A stretch of DNA of 64,000 nucleotides from Clostridia bacterium. GTDB lineage: Bacteria > Bacillota > Clostridia > Oscillospirales > CAG-382. Of this stretch, positions 17,813 through 25,992 are shown piece after piece. The notes under the pieces are model-generated. The model did no database searches. It worked only from the letters and a program-made list of their open reading frames with translations, and was not told the origin of the DNA. The translations under genes were made by a program, and so were the position numbers. Location: positions 34,137 to 98,136 of the forward strand of contig JAFQHL010000008.1 in the NCBI GenBank assembly GCA_017397955.1, read 5' to 3'. How positions within the stretch are numbered: the first letter of the stretch is position 1; each line of letters opens with the position of its first letter.

Positions 17813-18808
17813 TTGAACAAAATTTTTGCGTTTGACAATGTTTGTATAAACGGCTTTGCTTCTGTGGTAGGCAAAACAGAAAAAGCAGGCCCCTTGTCCT
17901 ATTGCTTTGATATGTGTGAGGAAGACGAATACTTCGGCAAAGATACCTGGGAAGAAGCAGAAAGCGAGATGGTTCACCGATGCATAAACATATTGCTTAA
18001 CAAAACGGGACGCGCTCCTGACAGCTTAAATCTCATTTGCGGCGGGGATTTGCTTAACCAGTGCGTTGCAAGCAGTTTCGGCGTCAAAGAATGGGGCGTG
18101 CCGTATTTGGGCTTGTACGGTGCCTGCTCTACCTTTGGAGAGGCAATGCTTGTGGGCGGCGGAATGGTTTCCGGCGGTTTTGCGAAAAACGCTTTAGGTT
18201 TTGCCAGCTCTCATTTCTGCTCCGCGGAAAAGCAATACCGTTTCCCCTTGGAATACGGCGGCCAGCGCACGCCTACAGCCCAGAATACCGTTACGGGGTG
18301 CGGTGCGGTCCTGCTTGAGAAAGGGCAGGGGAAGATTATGCTGAAAGACGGACTTGTGGGCAGAATCGTGGATGCCGGCATAACAGATGTCAATAATATG
18401 GGCGCGGCAATGGCAAAAGCAGCGGCGGATACCTTAAGGCGGTATTTTGCATTAAGCGGCAAATCTCCAAGCGATTTTGATATAATCGCAACCGGAGACC
18501 TTGGCAGAGAGGGCTATGAGCTTTGCTGTGAGCTGCTAGGCGATGCCTATGAGAAAATAAAGGATAGGTATACAGACTGCGGTATGATGATTTTTGATAT
18601 GGAAGGACAGGATGTCCACTCAGGTGGGTCGGGTTGTGGGTGTAGTGCTTCCGTTACTGCAGGTTATTTTCTGCCGCGGCTGAAAAAAGGCGAGCTTAAA
18701 AGAGTACTGCTGGTCCCCACAGGCGCGCTTATGAATCCAACCACGGTGTTTCAAGGACAAAGCATAGCGGGTATAGCCCATGCAATATGCTTTGAAAGGC
18801 AGGGCTGA
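17813..18808 (+). CDS. spoVAD: stage V sporulation protein AD
   Basis: A 331-residue protein with a thiolase-like fold that binds dipicolinic acid during spore formation and germination. The thiolase-type cysteine is present at position 105 (LYGACSTFGEAML), and IATGDLGREGYEL and HSGGSGCGCSASVTAGY are family hallmarks. The start is TTG, supported by AGGTGATG about 7 bases upstream and the absence of a nearby ATG. The length matches the family. The ATG of spoVAE follows one base after the stop codon. Confidence 0.96.
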   Translation: MNKIFAFDNVCINGFASVVGKTEKAGPLSYCFDMCEEDEYFGKDTWEEAESEMVHRCINILLNKTGRAPDSLNLICGGDLLNQCVASSFGVKEWGVPYLGLYGACSTFGEAMLVGGGMVSGGFAKNALGFASSHFCSAEKQYRFPLEYGGQRTPTAQNTVTGCGAVLLEKGQGKIMLKDGLVGRIVDAGITDVNNMGAAMAKAAADTLRRYFALSGKSPSDFDIIATGDLGREGYELCCELLGDAYEKIKDRYTDCGMMIFDMEGQDVHSGGSGCGCSASVTAGYFLPRLKKGELKRVLLVPTGALMNPTTVFQGQSIAGIAHAICFERQG

Positions 18809-18809
18809 T

Positions 18810-19169
18810 ATGTTTATAGAATATTTAAAGGTGTTTTTGGTAGGCGGCATAATCTGTGCAATAGCACAGGTGCTTATCGACAAGACTGCAATGACAGGTG
18901 CACGTATTCTGGTTTCCTTTGTGGTGGCAGGCGTGGTGCTTACGGGCATAGGCGTGTACCAACGGCTTGTGGATTTTGCCAGCGCGGGCGCAACGGTGCC
19001 CATAGTGGGCTTTGGTTATACGCTGGCAACCGCAACCAAAGAAGCCGTTGATAAGGAAGGTCTGCTCGGCGCGCTGACGGGCGGGCTGACTGGCACCGCC
19101 GCAGGAATAACCGCCGCCGTGGTCTTCGCCTTTATATGGTCGCTTGTCTTTAAAAGTAAGCAGAAATAA
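18810..19169 (+). CDS. spoVAE: stage V sporulation protein AE (SpoVAEb type)
   Basis: A 119-residue membrane protein that forms the dipicolinic acid transport complex with SpoVAC and SpoVAD. It has hydrophobic segments at about 7-22, 32-50 and 95-113, and the family-like run GATVPIVGFGYTLA, which is also similar to SpoVAC. The ATG overlaps the end of spoVAD almost completely (one-base gap). Only AC, AD and AE are present; this minimal three-gene set is the usual clostridial form, with no spoVAA, AB or AF. Confidence 0.94.
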   Translation: MFIEYLKVFLVGGIICAIAQVLIDKTAMTGARILVSFVVAGVVLTGIGVYQRLVDFASAGATVPIVGFGYTLATATKEAVDKEGLLGALTGGLTGTAAGITAAVVFAFIWSLVFKSKQK

Positions 19170-19202
19170 TAAAGGAATAAGTGTAAATATTAAGTGAATA
19201 AA

Positions 19203-19239
19203 CCATCCCCCTGTAAGCGTGTCGCCTACAGGGGGATGG
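19203..19239. terminator. terminator-like hairpin, first copy of a dispersed repeat
   Basis: A 13-pair GC-rich stem (19203-19215 with 19227-19239) starting CCATCCCCCTGTA encloses the loop AGCGTGTCGCC. It lies between the convergent spoVAE and dockerin-protein genes. The same sequence, with one loop change, recurs at 22990-23023. Confidence 0.75.
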
Positions 19240-19274
19240 CTTGTGTGGAACGTTGTATTCAGAATTTTGTACGC

Positions 19275-21512
19275 TTAAAACTCGGTAATAAGCTGTGCAT
19301 CAAACTTTAATATTTGTGCCGCATCAAGGCTGTTAACTACGCCGTCGCCGTTAATGTCAGCCGCCGCAAGTCCTTCACCTGCAAGAGTAATGAGCTGTGC
19401 ATCGTGCTTAAGCACCTGAGCAGCATCAAGGCTGTTGACTATACCGTCGCCGTTGACTTCTCCTATGAGTCGGCAGGATTCCTCTTCAGTGTTGATTGAA
19501 TCGATTTCCATGATAAAACCTTTAATATTTGCATTCGCTTCGTTAAAATCGTTCCATTCAAAGGGAAACGTTCCCAAATACATTTCCACGCCGTCCATGT
19601 AGTTTGGTTCTCCTTGGAGCCAATACGTATATTCAAAAGGTTCGCCGGTTACCCACTCCCATATCCCGTCTTGATCTTCATCCGAAGCTCCGAGCCATAA
19701 AGGTACGCCCTCTATGTTTAATGAATCTATATCCGCCTGTTCATTTTCATCAGAAACGGTCAAAAGATGACCGCCATTAGCTTCACAAAATTCTTTAGCA
19801 GCCCTCCACGAAATATTTTCGTCGTCCACACGGTACAATATGCACACACGACCGTCAAAGTCCTCTTGACTTCGCACTTCATAGATTCTGGAATAATATC
19901 GCGCTGTGACAGTAAGGTCAGAGGTTATGTTACTGTAATCGACATCCCATTCTATAAAGGTGCAACCTGAATGATAAGGGGGGACGGGAGCTATTGCGGC
20001 AGAACCATAAGCAACTGTTTGTGTGCTTATAACGGTGTTGTCCCAATCCATAAATGTTACGGTGTATGAGCTTGTAGCGTAAACTGCCGTTGTGACGATG
20101 TCGGTTGTGACGTTTGTATAAGGAGTATCCCAATAAGAGAAAGTATAGCCTTCGCTTGTGGGATTGGCAGGAGGTGTAGCGGAACCGCCGTAGGGAACGG
20201 TTTCTGTTTTAAGTACTACGCCGTTGTAATCCGTAAAGGTAACGGTGTAAGCCGCAGGCGCCCACACTGCGTAAAGGGTTGTATTTCTGTTGTAAGTAAA
20301 ACTGCTCCCTGCATAGTATGCAGGATATGTGGAATTTGGATTTTCAGACCACCCGAGGAATACATAGCCGTCACGGGTGGGGTGAGTAGTGCTTAATATA
20401 AGCTCTTCGTCATAGTTTTTCACTTGCATCGATGGTGCGCCGTACCCGCCGTTCGCATCGTAGGCAACCGTACTTTGTACTGACCAAATTTGGTTATTAC
20501 TTCCGGTATAAGTTTGAACGATTACGTTTTGATTGGATTCAACCGTCATAGCGCAGCTTGTATTCATAACGTTGCGTATTACGTAGCCGCCGCTTACTTT
20601 TTCAAAATACCACCACTCAGAGGTCTCGCCGAGATCATCGTAAATGTTAACGTTACAGCCGCTTGATACAGTGTTTCCGTAAGAGTTTATGACTCTTGAA
20701 ACACATAACTCAGGTCTAAGCTTGTATGCACCGTTGCTATTGACATTTATAAAATTCATTTGGAATTCAACAGGCTCGTTTACGGAAGGGAAAGAAAGCT
20801 GCCAAGTTCCAACGTTTTGTGTTTGCGCATCTTTGCAACCATTAACGGATAAGTATAGGCCATCATAATTGTTCTTAATGTAGTACATACCTTCGGCAAA
20901 GGTGGAGTAGGTGGGGGAAGGAGTTTGCTGCGAATTAAAAACTGAATCATACGAAGTTGCGTGGTAAATTTTTTGTATAGATACTTTTGATTTTGCAAGT
21001 GCATAATTATATAAAACTTTATTCGTAGTGCCAGAATCTCCGTTTGAATGGTAAATGTAATAATAAGTAGCGTCTTCTCCTAAATATATAAAATAATGGT
21101 TACCGCCCGTTGATTTCCATTTCATATGAACGGCATCTCCAACAGAGGGGGATGAAACAACAGTTGCAGTTCTCCAGTTTTGACCAAAGATATAACCAAA
21201 ACAATATGTAACAAAACCGTTGCAGGAATGTCCATTTCCAATACCCATATTTAGTATATCTCGGCCAGAAGGAAGACCACCACGAGAGGGTATTTCGGAC
21301 ATACTGTCTTCGCAATCGTATGCAGGATATGTACACCCTGCATCATCAAATGCGTTTCCGCTTCTTGTAAAATATGAACCTGTTGGATAAACTGCCACTA
21401 AATCATTAATTTTAGACTGAACTCCGTTTGTCGCGCTTGCGTTTAACGTACTAAAAGAAACGAGAGTGATTAACAGAACTAGTGTGAGCAACAAAGAAAT
21501 GATTTTTTTCAT
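19275..21512 (-). CDS. secreted papain-fold hydrolase-like protein with ricin, InlB-type, C-type lectin and dockerin domains
   Basis: A 745-residue exported protein. After a signal peptide (1-27), residues 35-190 look like an NlpC/P60- or CHAP-type papain-fold domain, with Cys97 (HSCNGFVTYC), His139 (GGNHYFIYLG) and polar residues near YYIYHSN as a possible triad. Residues 205-345 resemble a ricin-type beta trefoil (NNQIWSV near its end). Three InlB-type repeats cover about 347-545. Residues 553-675 look like a C-type lectin fold (SWRAAKEFCEANGGHLLTV, WLGASDED, WEWVTGEPF). The C-terminus is a type I dockerin with two NGDG-VNSLDAAQ repeats. GGAGAT precedes the ATG. It may process peptidoglycan or a protein while held on the surface through its dockerin; that is inference. 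Confidence 0.85.
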   Translation of the reverse strand: MKKIISLLLTLVLLITLVSFSTLNASATNGVQSKINDLVAVYPTGSYFTRSGNAFDDAGCTYPAYDCEDSMSEIPSRGGLPSGRDILNMGIGNGHSCNGFVTYCFGYIFGQNWRTATVVSSPSVGDAVHMKWKSTGGNHYFIYLGEDATYYYIYHSNGDSGTTNKVLYNYALAKSKVSIQKIYHATSYDSVFNSQQTPSPTYSTFAEGMYYIKNNYDGLYLSVNGCKDAQTQNVGTWQLSFPSVNEPVEFQMNFINVNSNGAYKLRPELCVSRVINSYGNTVSSGCNVNIYDDLGETSEWWYFEKVSGGYVIRNVMNTSCAMTVESNQNVIVQTYTGSNNQIWSVQSTVAYDANGGYGAPSMQVKNYDEELILSTTHPTRDGYVFLGWSENPNSTYPAYYAGSSFTYNRNTTLYAVWAPAAYTVTFTDYNGVVLKTETVPYGGSATPPANPTSEGYTFSYWDTPYTNVTTDIVTTAVYATSSYTVTFMDWDNTVISTQTVAYGSAAIAPVPPYHSGCTFIEWDVDYSNITSDLTVTARYYSRIYEVRSQEDFDGRVCILYRVDDENISWRAAKEFCEANGGHLLTVSDENEQADIDSLNIEGVPLWLGASDEDQDGIWEWVTGEPFEYTYWLQGEPNYMDGVEMYLGTFPFEWNDFNEANANIKGFIMEIDSINTEEESCRLIGEVNGDGIVNSLDAAQVLKHDAQLITLAGEGLAAADINGDGVVNSLDAAQILKFDAQLITEF

Positions 21513-21561
21513 AAGAAATCTCCTTTTTAAATTTTATTTAACACTTGAATATTGAAGATGT

Positions 21562-22194
21562 TTACTTTAGTTTGAATGATTCGTGCATAGGAGGTGTAAT
21601 ATCTTGCTCAAGTAATATTTTTACCCAATCATCGTATATGTCAAAACATCCCTTATAATACTCTGGGTACTCATTAAGCTCAAGCTCTTGAACCGCCGGA
21701 TTGTTTACTGCTATAAAATATCGATATGACATTAAATCATCTATGGTTCGTATTTGTATAACTTTGTTCTTCACAAGGGCAGCAATTCCTTCTAAATGAA
21801 CAAGGTAGTTGACAAGATGTTGACGGCTTTTTTGCTCAATGTTGAATTTCTTTTTAAAGTTGGTTATATCTTCTTCAGATAATTCACCATTCCGATGCTT
21901 GTTGTAAAATTTTTCAAGCTCCCACTCGATTGTATACATTTTTTCGTTGCTAACAAACTGTTGATTTAGCTCAGTTATGAATTGGGCTTCGTTTAACAAT
22001 TTGTTTTCTCTGTATTCCAGCCAAAAAGCAACTGCAGAAATTATGGTTACGATTGTAACAACTGTTTCGGTTATCCAGTTCCATTTAAAATAGTATTGAC
22101 CGCACAAATAGAAACAAACGATGCTTAACATTAATAGTACAAATATCGTTTTTCTTATACCGTTGCGTTCTTTAATTTTTCTCTTTTTTATCAC
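21562..22194 (-). CDS. uncharacterised membrane protein
   Basis: A 210-residue protein I do not recognise with confidence. A basic N-terminus (IKKRKIKERNGIRK) precedes two hydrophobic segments (about 16-33 and 42-59), followed by a charged, mainly helical cytoplasmic part rich in Glu, Lys and Tyr. This layout resembles DUF4760-like proteins, but the match is by impression only. The start is GTG with AGGAG 6 bases upstream. Its base composition is AT-richer than neighbouring genes, and it lies in the accessory block with the small XRE regulator, which suggests recent acquisition. Confidence 0.7.
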   Translation of the reverse strand: MIKKRKIKERNGIRKTIFVLLMLSIVCFYLCGQYYFKWNWITETVVTIVTIISAVAFWLEYRENKLLNEAQFITELNQQFVSNEKMYTIEWELEKFYNKHRNGELSEEDITNFKKKFNIEQKSRQHLVNYLVHLEGIAALVKNKVIQIRTIDDLMSYRYFIAVNNPAVQELELNEYPEYYKGCFDIYDDWVKILLEQDITPPMHESFKLK

Positions 22195-22257
22195 TATTTA
22201 CTCCTAAAATTATCATAAATTTCACTCAATTATAGGCGTCGGTAAATAATTATCGGC

Positions 22258-22623
22258 CTAATCGTTGGATTTTGTATAATCACCTGCGCCAACCGTTATG
22301 CCCCAAAAGTTTATGTATTCCCCGTTTAGATCATAGCTTACGGTCATTACGTCGTTTTCTATTGAAATGTGGCAGGTGCCGGTATTTAAGAAAGAGTCTA
22401 AAAATTCAAATGAGCCTTTTCCGTTGGTCAGGCGCAAGGTGCCGTTACAGTCGGCAATGCTGTAAGCTTGCCCTCTGATAGTAGTAATCGTAACTTTTAT
22501 CACGTCGCCTTGTTGTTCAGTTACGTTTACCGTGTATACATCACCGTGTTCTGTATGCTTCCACAAACCGGTATAATCGGGCACAACAGTAGTAGGGGAA
22601 TAATCTTTTTCATAATTTAACAA
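22258..22623 (-). CDS. small beta-rich (lipocalin-like) protein, 5' end possibly frameshifted
   Basis: About 121 residues with an alternating pattern typical of small beta barrels (YTGLWKHTEHGDVYTVNVTEQ, then GTCHISIENDVMTVSY). No family is certain. The reading frame starts at TTG only 2 bases after the ribosome site, which is poor. A different frame offers ATG at 22613, about 12 bases after the same site, and encodes MKKIIPLLLLC, which looks like the start of a secretion signal. One indel could join that signal to the barrel frame. The gene may therefore be a frameshifted secreted protein or carry a sequencing error. Confidence 0.5.
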   Translation of the reverse strand: MLNYEKDYSPTTVVPDYTGLWKHTEHGDVYTVNVTEQQGDVIKVTITTIRGQAYSIADCNGTLRLTNGKGSFEFLDSFLNTGTCHISIENDVMTVSYDLNGEYINFWGITVGAGDYTKSND

Positions 22624-22653
22624 TTCCTTCTATAAATTAAATCTAATGTACAC

Positions 22654-22682
22654 AGTATATAACGTAAAGGTCTATTTGTCAA
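22654..22682 (-). promoter_or_regulatory. consensus sigma-A promoter of the small beta-rich gene
   Basis: On the minus strand TTGACA (22682-22677) and TATACT (22659-22654) are 17 bases apart. Transcription would start near 22647, leaving a leader of about 25-35 bases. Confidence 0.8.
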
Positions 22683-22702
22683 CTAAAATTTTGGTATATA
22701 AT
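22676..22702 (+). promoter_or_regulatory. candidate promoter of the XRE regulator
   Basis: TTGTCA (22676-22681) and TATAAT (22697-22702) are 15 bases apart, a short spacing. The -35 overlaps that of the opposite promoter almost exactly, so one bound regulator could block both. Confidence 0.35.
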
Positions 22703-22759
22703 TTTTACATTAGATATTTTACGCATTATATAACAAAACATTTTGAGGGTGTGGTTGAA

Positions 22760-22987
22760 ATGAAGCTTAGAATTGATGAGATTTTGAAAGAAAAGGGGAA
22801 GACAAAATATTGGCTTTATATACAGCTTGGACTCAGTTATCAGAACTTTAACAAGATAATAAATAATCAGACCAAGGCTATAAAATTTGAGAATCTTAAG
22901 ACAATATGCGACATATTGGAATGCACCCCCAACGATCTGTTTGACATATATTATAAGCCCAAGTCCGAAACACCCTCCGAACAGTAA
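22760..22987 (+). CDS. small XRE-family (Cro/C1-type) transcriptional regulator
   Basis: A 75-residue protein consisting of one helix-turn-helix domain: IDEILKEKGKTKYWLYIQLGLSYQNFNKIINNQT covers the first helices and the recognition helix, and FENLKTICDILECTPNDLFDI is the typical end of the fold. It resembles the short YozG/YdaS-like regulators of Firmicutes. The ATG at 22760 follows GAGGGTG with about 8 bases spacing; an upstream in-frame extension starting at 22646 runs through the promoter and is rejected. It is divergent from the small beta-rich gene and probably regulates that intergenic region. Confidence 0.88.
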   Translation: MKLRIDEILKEKGKTKYWLYIQLGLSYQNFNKIINNQTKAIKFENLKTICDILECTPNDLFDIYYKPKSETPSEQ

Positions 22988-22989
22988 AA

Positions 22990-23023
22990 CATCCCCCTGT
23001 AAGCGTGCCGCCTACAGGGGGAT
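22990..23023. terminator. terminator-like hairpin, second copy of the dispersed repeat
   Basis: Stem ATCCCCCTGTA (22991-23001) with TACAGGGGGAT (23013-23023) encloses AGCGTGCCGCC. It lies between the convergent XRE gene and recR and matches the hairpin at 19203-19239 except for one loop base and the outer stem bases. Confidence 0.75.
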
Positions 23024-23037
23024 AAATTATACATAAA

Positions 23038-23625
23038 TTAAAGCTCTGTTCTGCGTTCTATTGCTTTGGATAGGGTAGAAACATCTGCATATTCCAGTGT
23101 TGCGCCCACCTGCAACCCGTAGGCAAGGCGGGTCACCTTGATTCCGTGGGGAGATATCAGCTTTTTGAGATACATCGCGGTTGATTCGCCCTCTATGCTG
23201 GGGTTGGTTGCCACAATAATCTCCTTAACGCTGCCGTCAAGGCGGCGCACCAGCTCTTTAACCGTAAGCTGCTCAGGACCGATGCCGTCCAGCGGAGAGA
23301 TAACGCCGCCGAGCACATGGTAAACACCGCTGAATTCACGGGTTTCCTCAATAGCGCTCATGCTGCGTGAATCCTCAACTACGCAGATAACACTTGTGTC
23401 CCTGCGCTCGTCGGAACAAACATCGCATTTATCGTATTCGCTAAGCGTGCCGCAGACTTTGCATAGCTTAATACAGCCTTTTGCACCCGTAAGCGCGGCT
23501 GCAAACTCTTTGACTTCGGTTTCGGGCAGAGAAAGTACATGGTAAGCCAAACGGGTTGCGGTTTTTCTGCCTATGCCGGGCAGCTTGGAAAACTGGTTTA
23601 CAAGCCGTTCAAGTGACGGGGTCAT
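23038..23625 (-). CDS. recR: recombination mediator RecR
   Basis: A 195-residue DNA repair protein that loads RecA with RecF and RecO at gaps. It has the helix-hairpin-helix FSKLPGIGRKTATRLAYHVL, a four-cysteine zinc finger (CKVCGTLSEYDKCDVC) and a Toprim domain (VVEDSRSM and later ATNPSIEGESTAMYL). The length is as expected. It starts 2 bases after the ybaB stop codon and closes the conserved dnaX-ybaB-recR operon. Confidence 0.97.
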   Translation of the reverse strand: MTPSLERLVNQFSKLPGIGRKTATRLAYHVLSLPETEVKEFAAALTGAKGCIKLCKVCGTLSEYDKCDVCSDERRDTSVICVVEDSRSMSAIEETREFSGVYHVLGGVISPLDGIGPEQLTVKELVRRLDGSVKEIIVATNPSIEGESTAMYLKKLISPHGIKVTRLAYGLQVGATLEYADVSTLSKAIERRTEL

Positions 23626-23627
23626 AA

Positions 23628-23975
23628 TTAAAACAGACCGGGCATACTAACATTGCCCGTAACCTTGGACATCGCCTCGCTGTTGGTGGTTTCCACCGTC
23701 TTGTATGCCTCATTAAATGCGGCAACCAAAACATCCTGCAGTGTTTCTATATCATCGGGGTCAACAATAGCAGGGTCGATATCAACAGACTTTACAACCT
23801 TGTCGCCGCCGATAACAACGGTAACCACGCCGCCGCCTGCTTTTACTGTATATTCTTTTTCTTCAAGCTCTGCCTGCAGTTTCTCCATATCCTCCTGCAT
23901 CTTCTGCGCCTGCCTAATCATTGCGTTCATATTCTGGGGGCCGCCGCCCATACCTTGAGGAAGTCTAACTTTCAT
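23628..23975 (-). CDS. ybaB: nucleoid-associated protein YbaB/EbfC
   Basis: A 115-residue DNA-binding homodimer of the YbaB/EbfC family. An N-terminal Gly/Met/Asn-rich start precedes the long helix IRQAQKMQEDMEKLQAELEE, then VKAGGGVVTVVIGGD, which forms the central sheet, and a C-terminal helix (NEAYKTVETTNSEAMSKVTG). It is located between dnaX and recR with short gaps, the usual bacterial order. Confidence 0.96.
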   Translation of the reverse strand: MKVRLPQGMGGGPQNMNAMIRQAQKMQEDMEKLQAELEEKEYTVKAGGGVVTVVIGGDKVVKSVDIDPAIVDPDDIETLQDVLVAAFNEAYKTVETTNSEAMSKVTGNVSMPGLF

Positions 23976-23990
23976 TGTCCTTGTACTCCT

Positions 23991-25529
23991 TTATAATAAT
24001 TCTTCAAACAACATACTTGTCTGCACCGTGGTTTTGGGTGCCTTTTCTATCTTAACCACGGTGGGTGCGCGCATTACTTCATGCGCACAGGCTGTAATAA
24101 GTTCTAAAGCCTTGGGTGAGGAAAGCTTATCCTCGGCTATATCGCTGTCGGGCGTTATGCACAAGGTACCGTCCTTTAATGTAAAGCTTGCCGTGGAAGC
24201 AAAGGCGTATACCGTGCCGGCGCCCTTTCTTGAAAGGGATTCCAAAAACTCTGCGCGTTTGCTGAAGGGGGTAGATTTCACTTCGGCAGGAGCCGCCTTC
24301 GGTGCAGGTGTTTCTGCAATCTTGGGCTTTTCCACGGGTGTGGTCTTGGGCTGTGCGGGCTTGACGGGTACGCCTGCTTCAAGCGCGGAAACCCTTGCAC
24401 GCAAAGCATCCACGCCGCCTACCAGCAGGGGAGTGGACAGCTTGATAACCGCCATCTCTGCCACAAGCTTTTTGTTCTGTGCAGAATATCCAAGCCGTGA
24501 CTGCGCTTCCGAAAGCACCTCAAAGAAATATAACAGTTGTTCTTTCGTTACCTGCTTTGCAAGACTGCACAGCTCTTCAAACATAGATTTGCTGAAACAG
24601 AAGGAACTGCCAAGCTTGTTAAGCCCGATGCCGGGCAGGCTTTGGATAACCATCAAGTCGCGTGTCAGGTAGTTTAGTTGTCCTACAAGTGTTGCTAAAT
24701 CTCTGGAGTTGCGGTACAGCTTATCCAGTATCCCCATAGCCTCGGAAACATTGCCCTCAGCCGCATAGCGGAGTAGGGAAACGACCTCTTCATTGTTAGC
24801 TATACCGAGCTGTCTTTCCGTGGAGGCGTATTCTATTTTTCCGTCGCCAAGCGCAGCTGTGCAGGACTCCAAAAGACTCAGTGCATCTCTCATTGCACCG
24901 TCGGAGAGTCTTGCTATAAGATTTACGGATTCTTCATCAATATCAATGTTTTCTTCGTTGCAAACGTGCTTGACTCTGTCGCCTATAACCTCGGCATCAA
25001 TACGTCTGAATTCAAAACGCTGACAACGGGAGATAATGGTGGATGGGATTTTTTGAAGTTCCGTTGTAGCAAGCACGAACATTACGTATTCGGGTGGTTC
25101 TTCCAAGGTTTTTAGTAATGCGTTGTTTGCACTGTCCGTAAGCATATGAACTTCGTCCACGATATAAACACGCTTTTTTAGGGAAGAAGGCGGGTATACT
25201 ACCTCGTCTCTAATAGCGCGAATACTGTCAACACCGTTGTTGCTGGCTGCGTCTATCTCCAGCACGTCTGTTGCTGTGCCGCTGTCGATAGCTATACAAG
25301 ACGAACACTTTCCGCAAGGACTGCCGTCTGTTGGGGCTTCGCAATTTACGGCTTTCGCAAGTATTTTCGCACAAGTGGTCTTTCCCGTGCCGTGTGTGCC
25401 GCAAAACAGATAGGCGTGGGATACTGTAGAAGAAAGCACTTGGTTCTTAAGTACGGTGGTGATGTGCTCTTGTCCGCAAACTTCATCAAAAGCACGGGGA
25501 CGCCATTTTCTGTATAAAGCCCTGTACAC
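23991..25529 (-). CDS. dnaX: DNA polymerase III subunit gamma/tau
   Basis: A 512-residue AAA+ subunit of the clamp loader. It shows Walker A GTHGTGKTT, a zinc site beginning CEAPTDGSPCGKCSSC, Walker B VDEVHML, the SRC motif (ISRCQRF) and a collar domain. A Pro/Ala/Lys linker near residues 385-420 separates domain III from the C-terminal tail. The start is GTG, supported by GGAGGT 6 bases upstream. It lies 28 bases downstream of the SRP RNA and upstream of ybaB and recR, the same order as in Bacillus subtilis (scr-dnaX-yaaK-recR). Confidence 0.97.
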   Translation of the reverse strand: MYRALYRKWRPRAFDEVCGQEHITTVLKNQVLSSTVSHAYLFCGTHGTGKTTCAKILAKAVNCEAPTDGSPCGKCSSCIAIDSGTATDVLEIDAASNNGVDSIRAIRDEVVYPPSSLKKRVYIVDEVHMLTDSANNALLKTLEEPPEYVMFVLATTELQKIPSTIISRCQRFEFRRIDAEVIGDRVKHVCNEENIDIDEESVNLIARLSDGAMRDALSLLESCTAALGDGKIEYASTERQLGIANNEEVVSLLRYAAEGNVSEAMGILDKLYRNSRDLATLVGQLNYLTRDLMVIQSLPGIGLNKLGSSFCFSKSMFEELCSLAKQVTKEQLLYFFEVLSEAQSRLGYSAQNKKLVAEMAVIKLSTPLLVGGVDALRARVSALEAGVPVKPAQPKTTPVEKPKIAETPAPKAAPAEVKSTPFSKRAEFLESLSRKGAGTVYAFASTASFTLKDGTLCITPDSDIAEDKLSSPKALELITACAHEVMRAPTVVKIEKAPKTTVQTSMLFEELL

Positions 25530-25556
25530 GGTAAAACCTCCGTCTTATAAAATCAA

Positions 25557-25850
25557 ATATACAGAATATGACCATACGCCCACCGTCGAACAAAATGAAC
25601 ACGCGTTAATCTAACTCCGGCTTCAAAACAGGCAACCCCACGGCACATCGAAGACACCGCTTAATGCTGCTTGGTTCCCCACCTGACATGGTTCACGGCT
25701 TTCAATTGCGTAAGACCCATTCATCAACAGCCTTTGATAGATGCAGCCGCACCCACAAAGCCCTCAAAGTGGACATCACCCCTGCTATAGCGGATTGCAG
25801 GTACAAGGCACCGCTAACTCCCCGGATAGTATGGCCATATTCTGTATATC
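25557..25850 (-). ncRNA. ffs: signal recognition particle RNA, large bacterial type
   Basis: On the minus strand this region reads as a large SRP RNA of about 290 nucleotides. Its ends pair over roughly 18 bases (25559-25575 with 25830-25847). The conserved domain IV tip is visible as CCATGTCAGG, then GGGGAA and CCAAGCAGC, followed by ATTAAGCGG; this is the Ffh-binding hairpin with a GGAA tetraloop. The Alu-type domain near the 5' end makes it the long Firmicutes form. A consensus promoter lies just upstream and dnaX just downstream. Confidence 0.93.
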
Positions 25851-25860
25851 TGTAGCACTC

Positions 25861-25889
25861 ATTATAACAGAAAAGTTTTTGTTTTGCAA
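25861..25889 (-). promoter_or_regulatory. sigma-A promoter of the SRP RNA
   Basis: On the minus strand TTGCAA (25889-25884) and TATAAT (25866-25861) are 17 bases apart, immediately upstream of the RNA. It may also drive dnaX-ybaB-recR. Confidence 0.8.
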
Positions 25890-25912
25890 TAGTGTTTTTA
25901 AAATATTTTCGG

Positions 25913-25941
25913 TTGACAAAACTATTTAATTAGAGTATAAT
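25913..25941 (+). promoter_or_regulatory. consensus sigma-A promoter of the mnmA-lysA gene run
   Basis: TTGACA (25913-25918) and TATAAT (25936-25941) are 17 bases apart, a perfect match to consensus. The following genes are packed with short gaps or overlaps as far as lysA (33948), so this is probably the main promoter of a seven-gene operon. Confidence 0.88.
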
Positions 25942-25992
25942 CGTATTTGGTATATAAGTGCGAAAATATGACTTATTTTGGAGGTTATTGCT

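Noticed and set aside
25664..25929. Short plus-strand reading frames in the SRP RNA region
   Set aside because: The region is a structured RNA on the minus strand with its own promoter.
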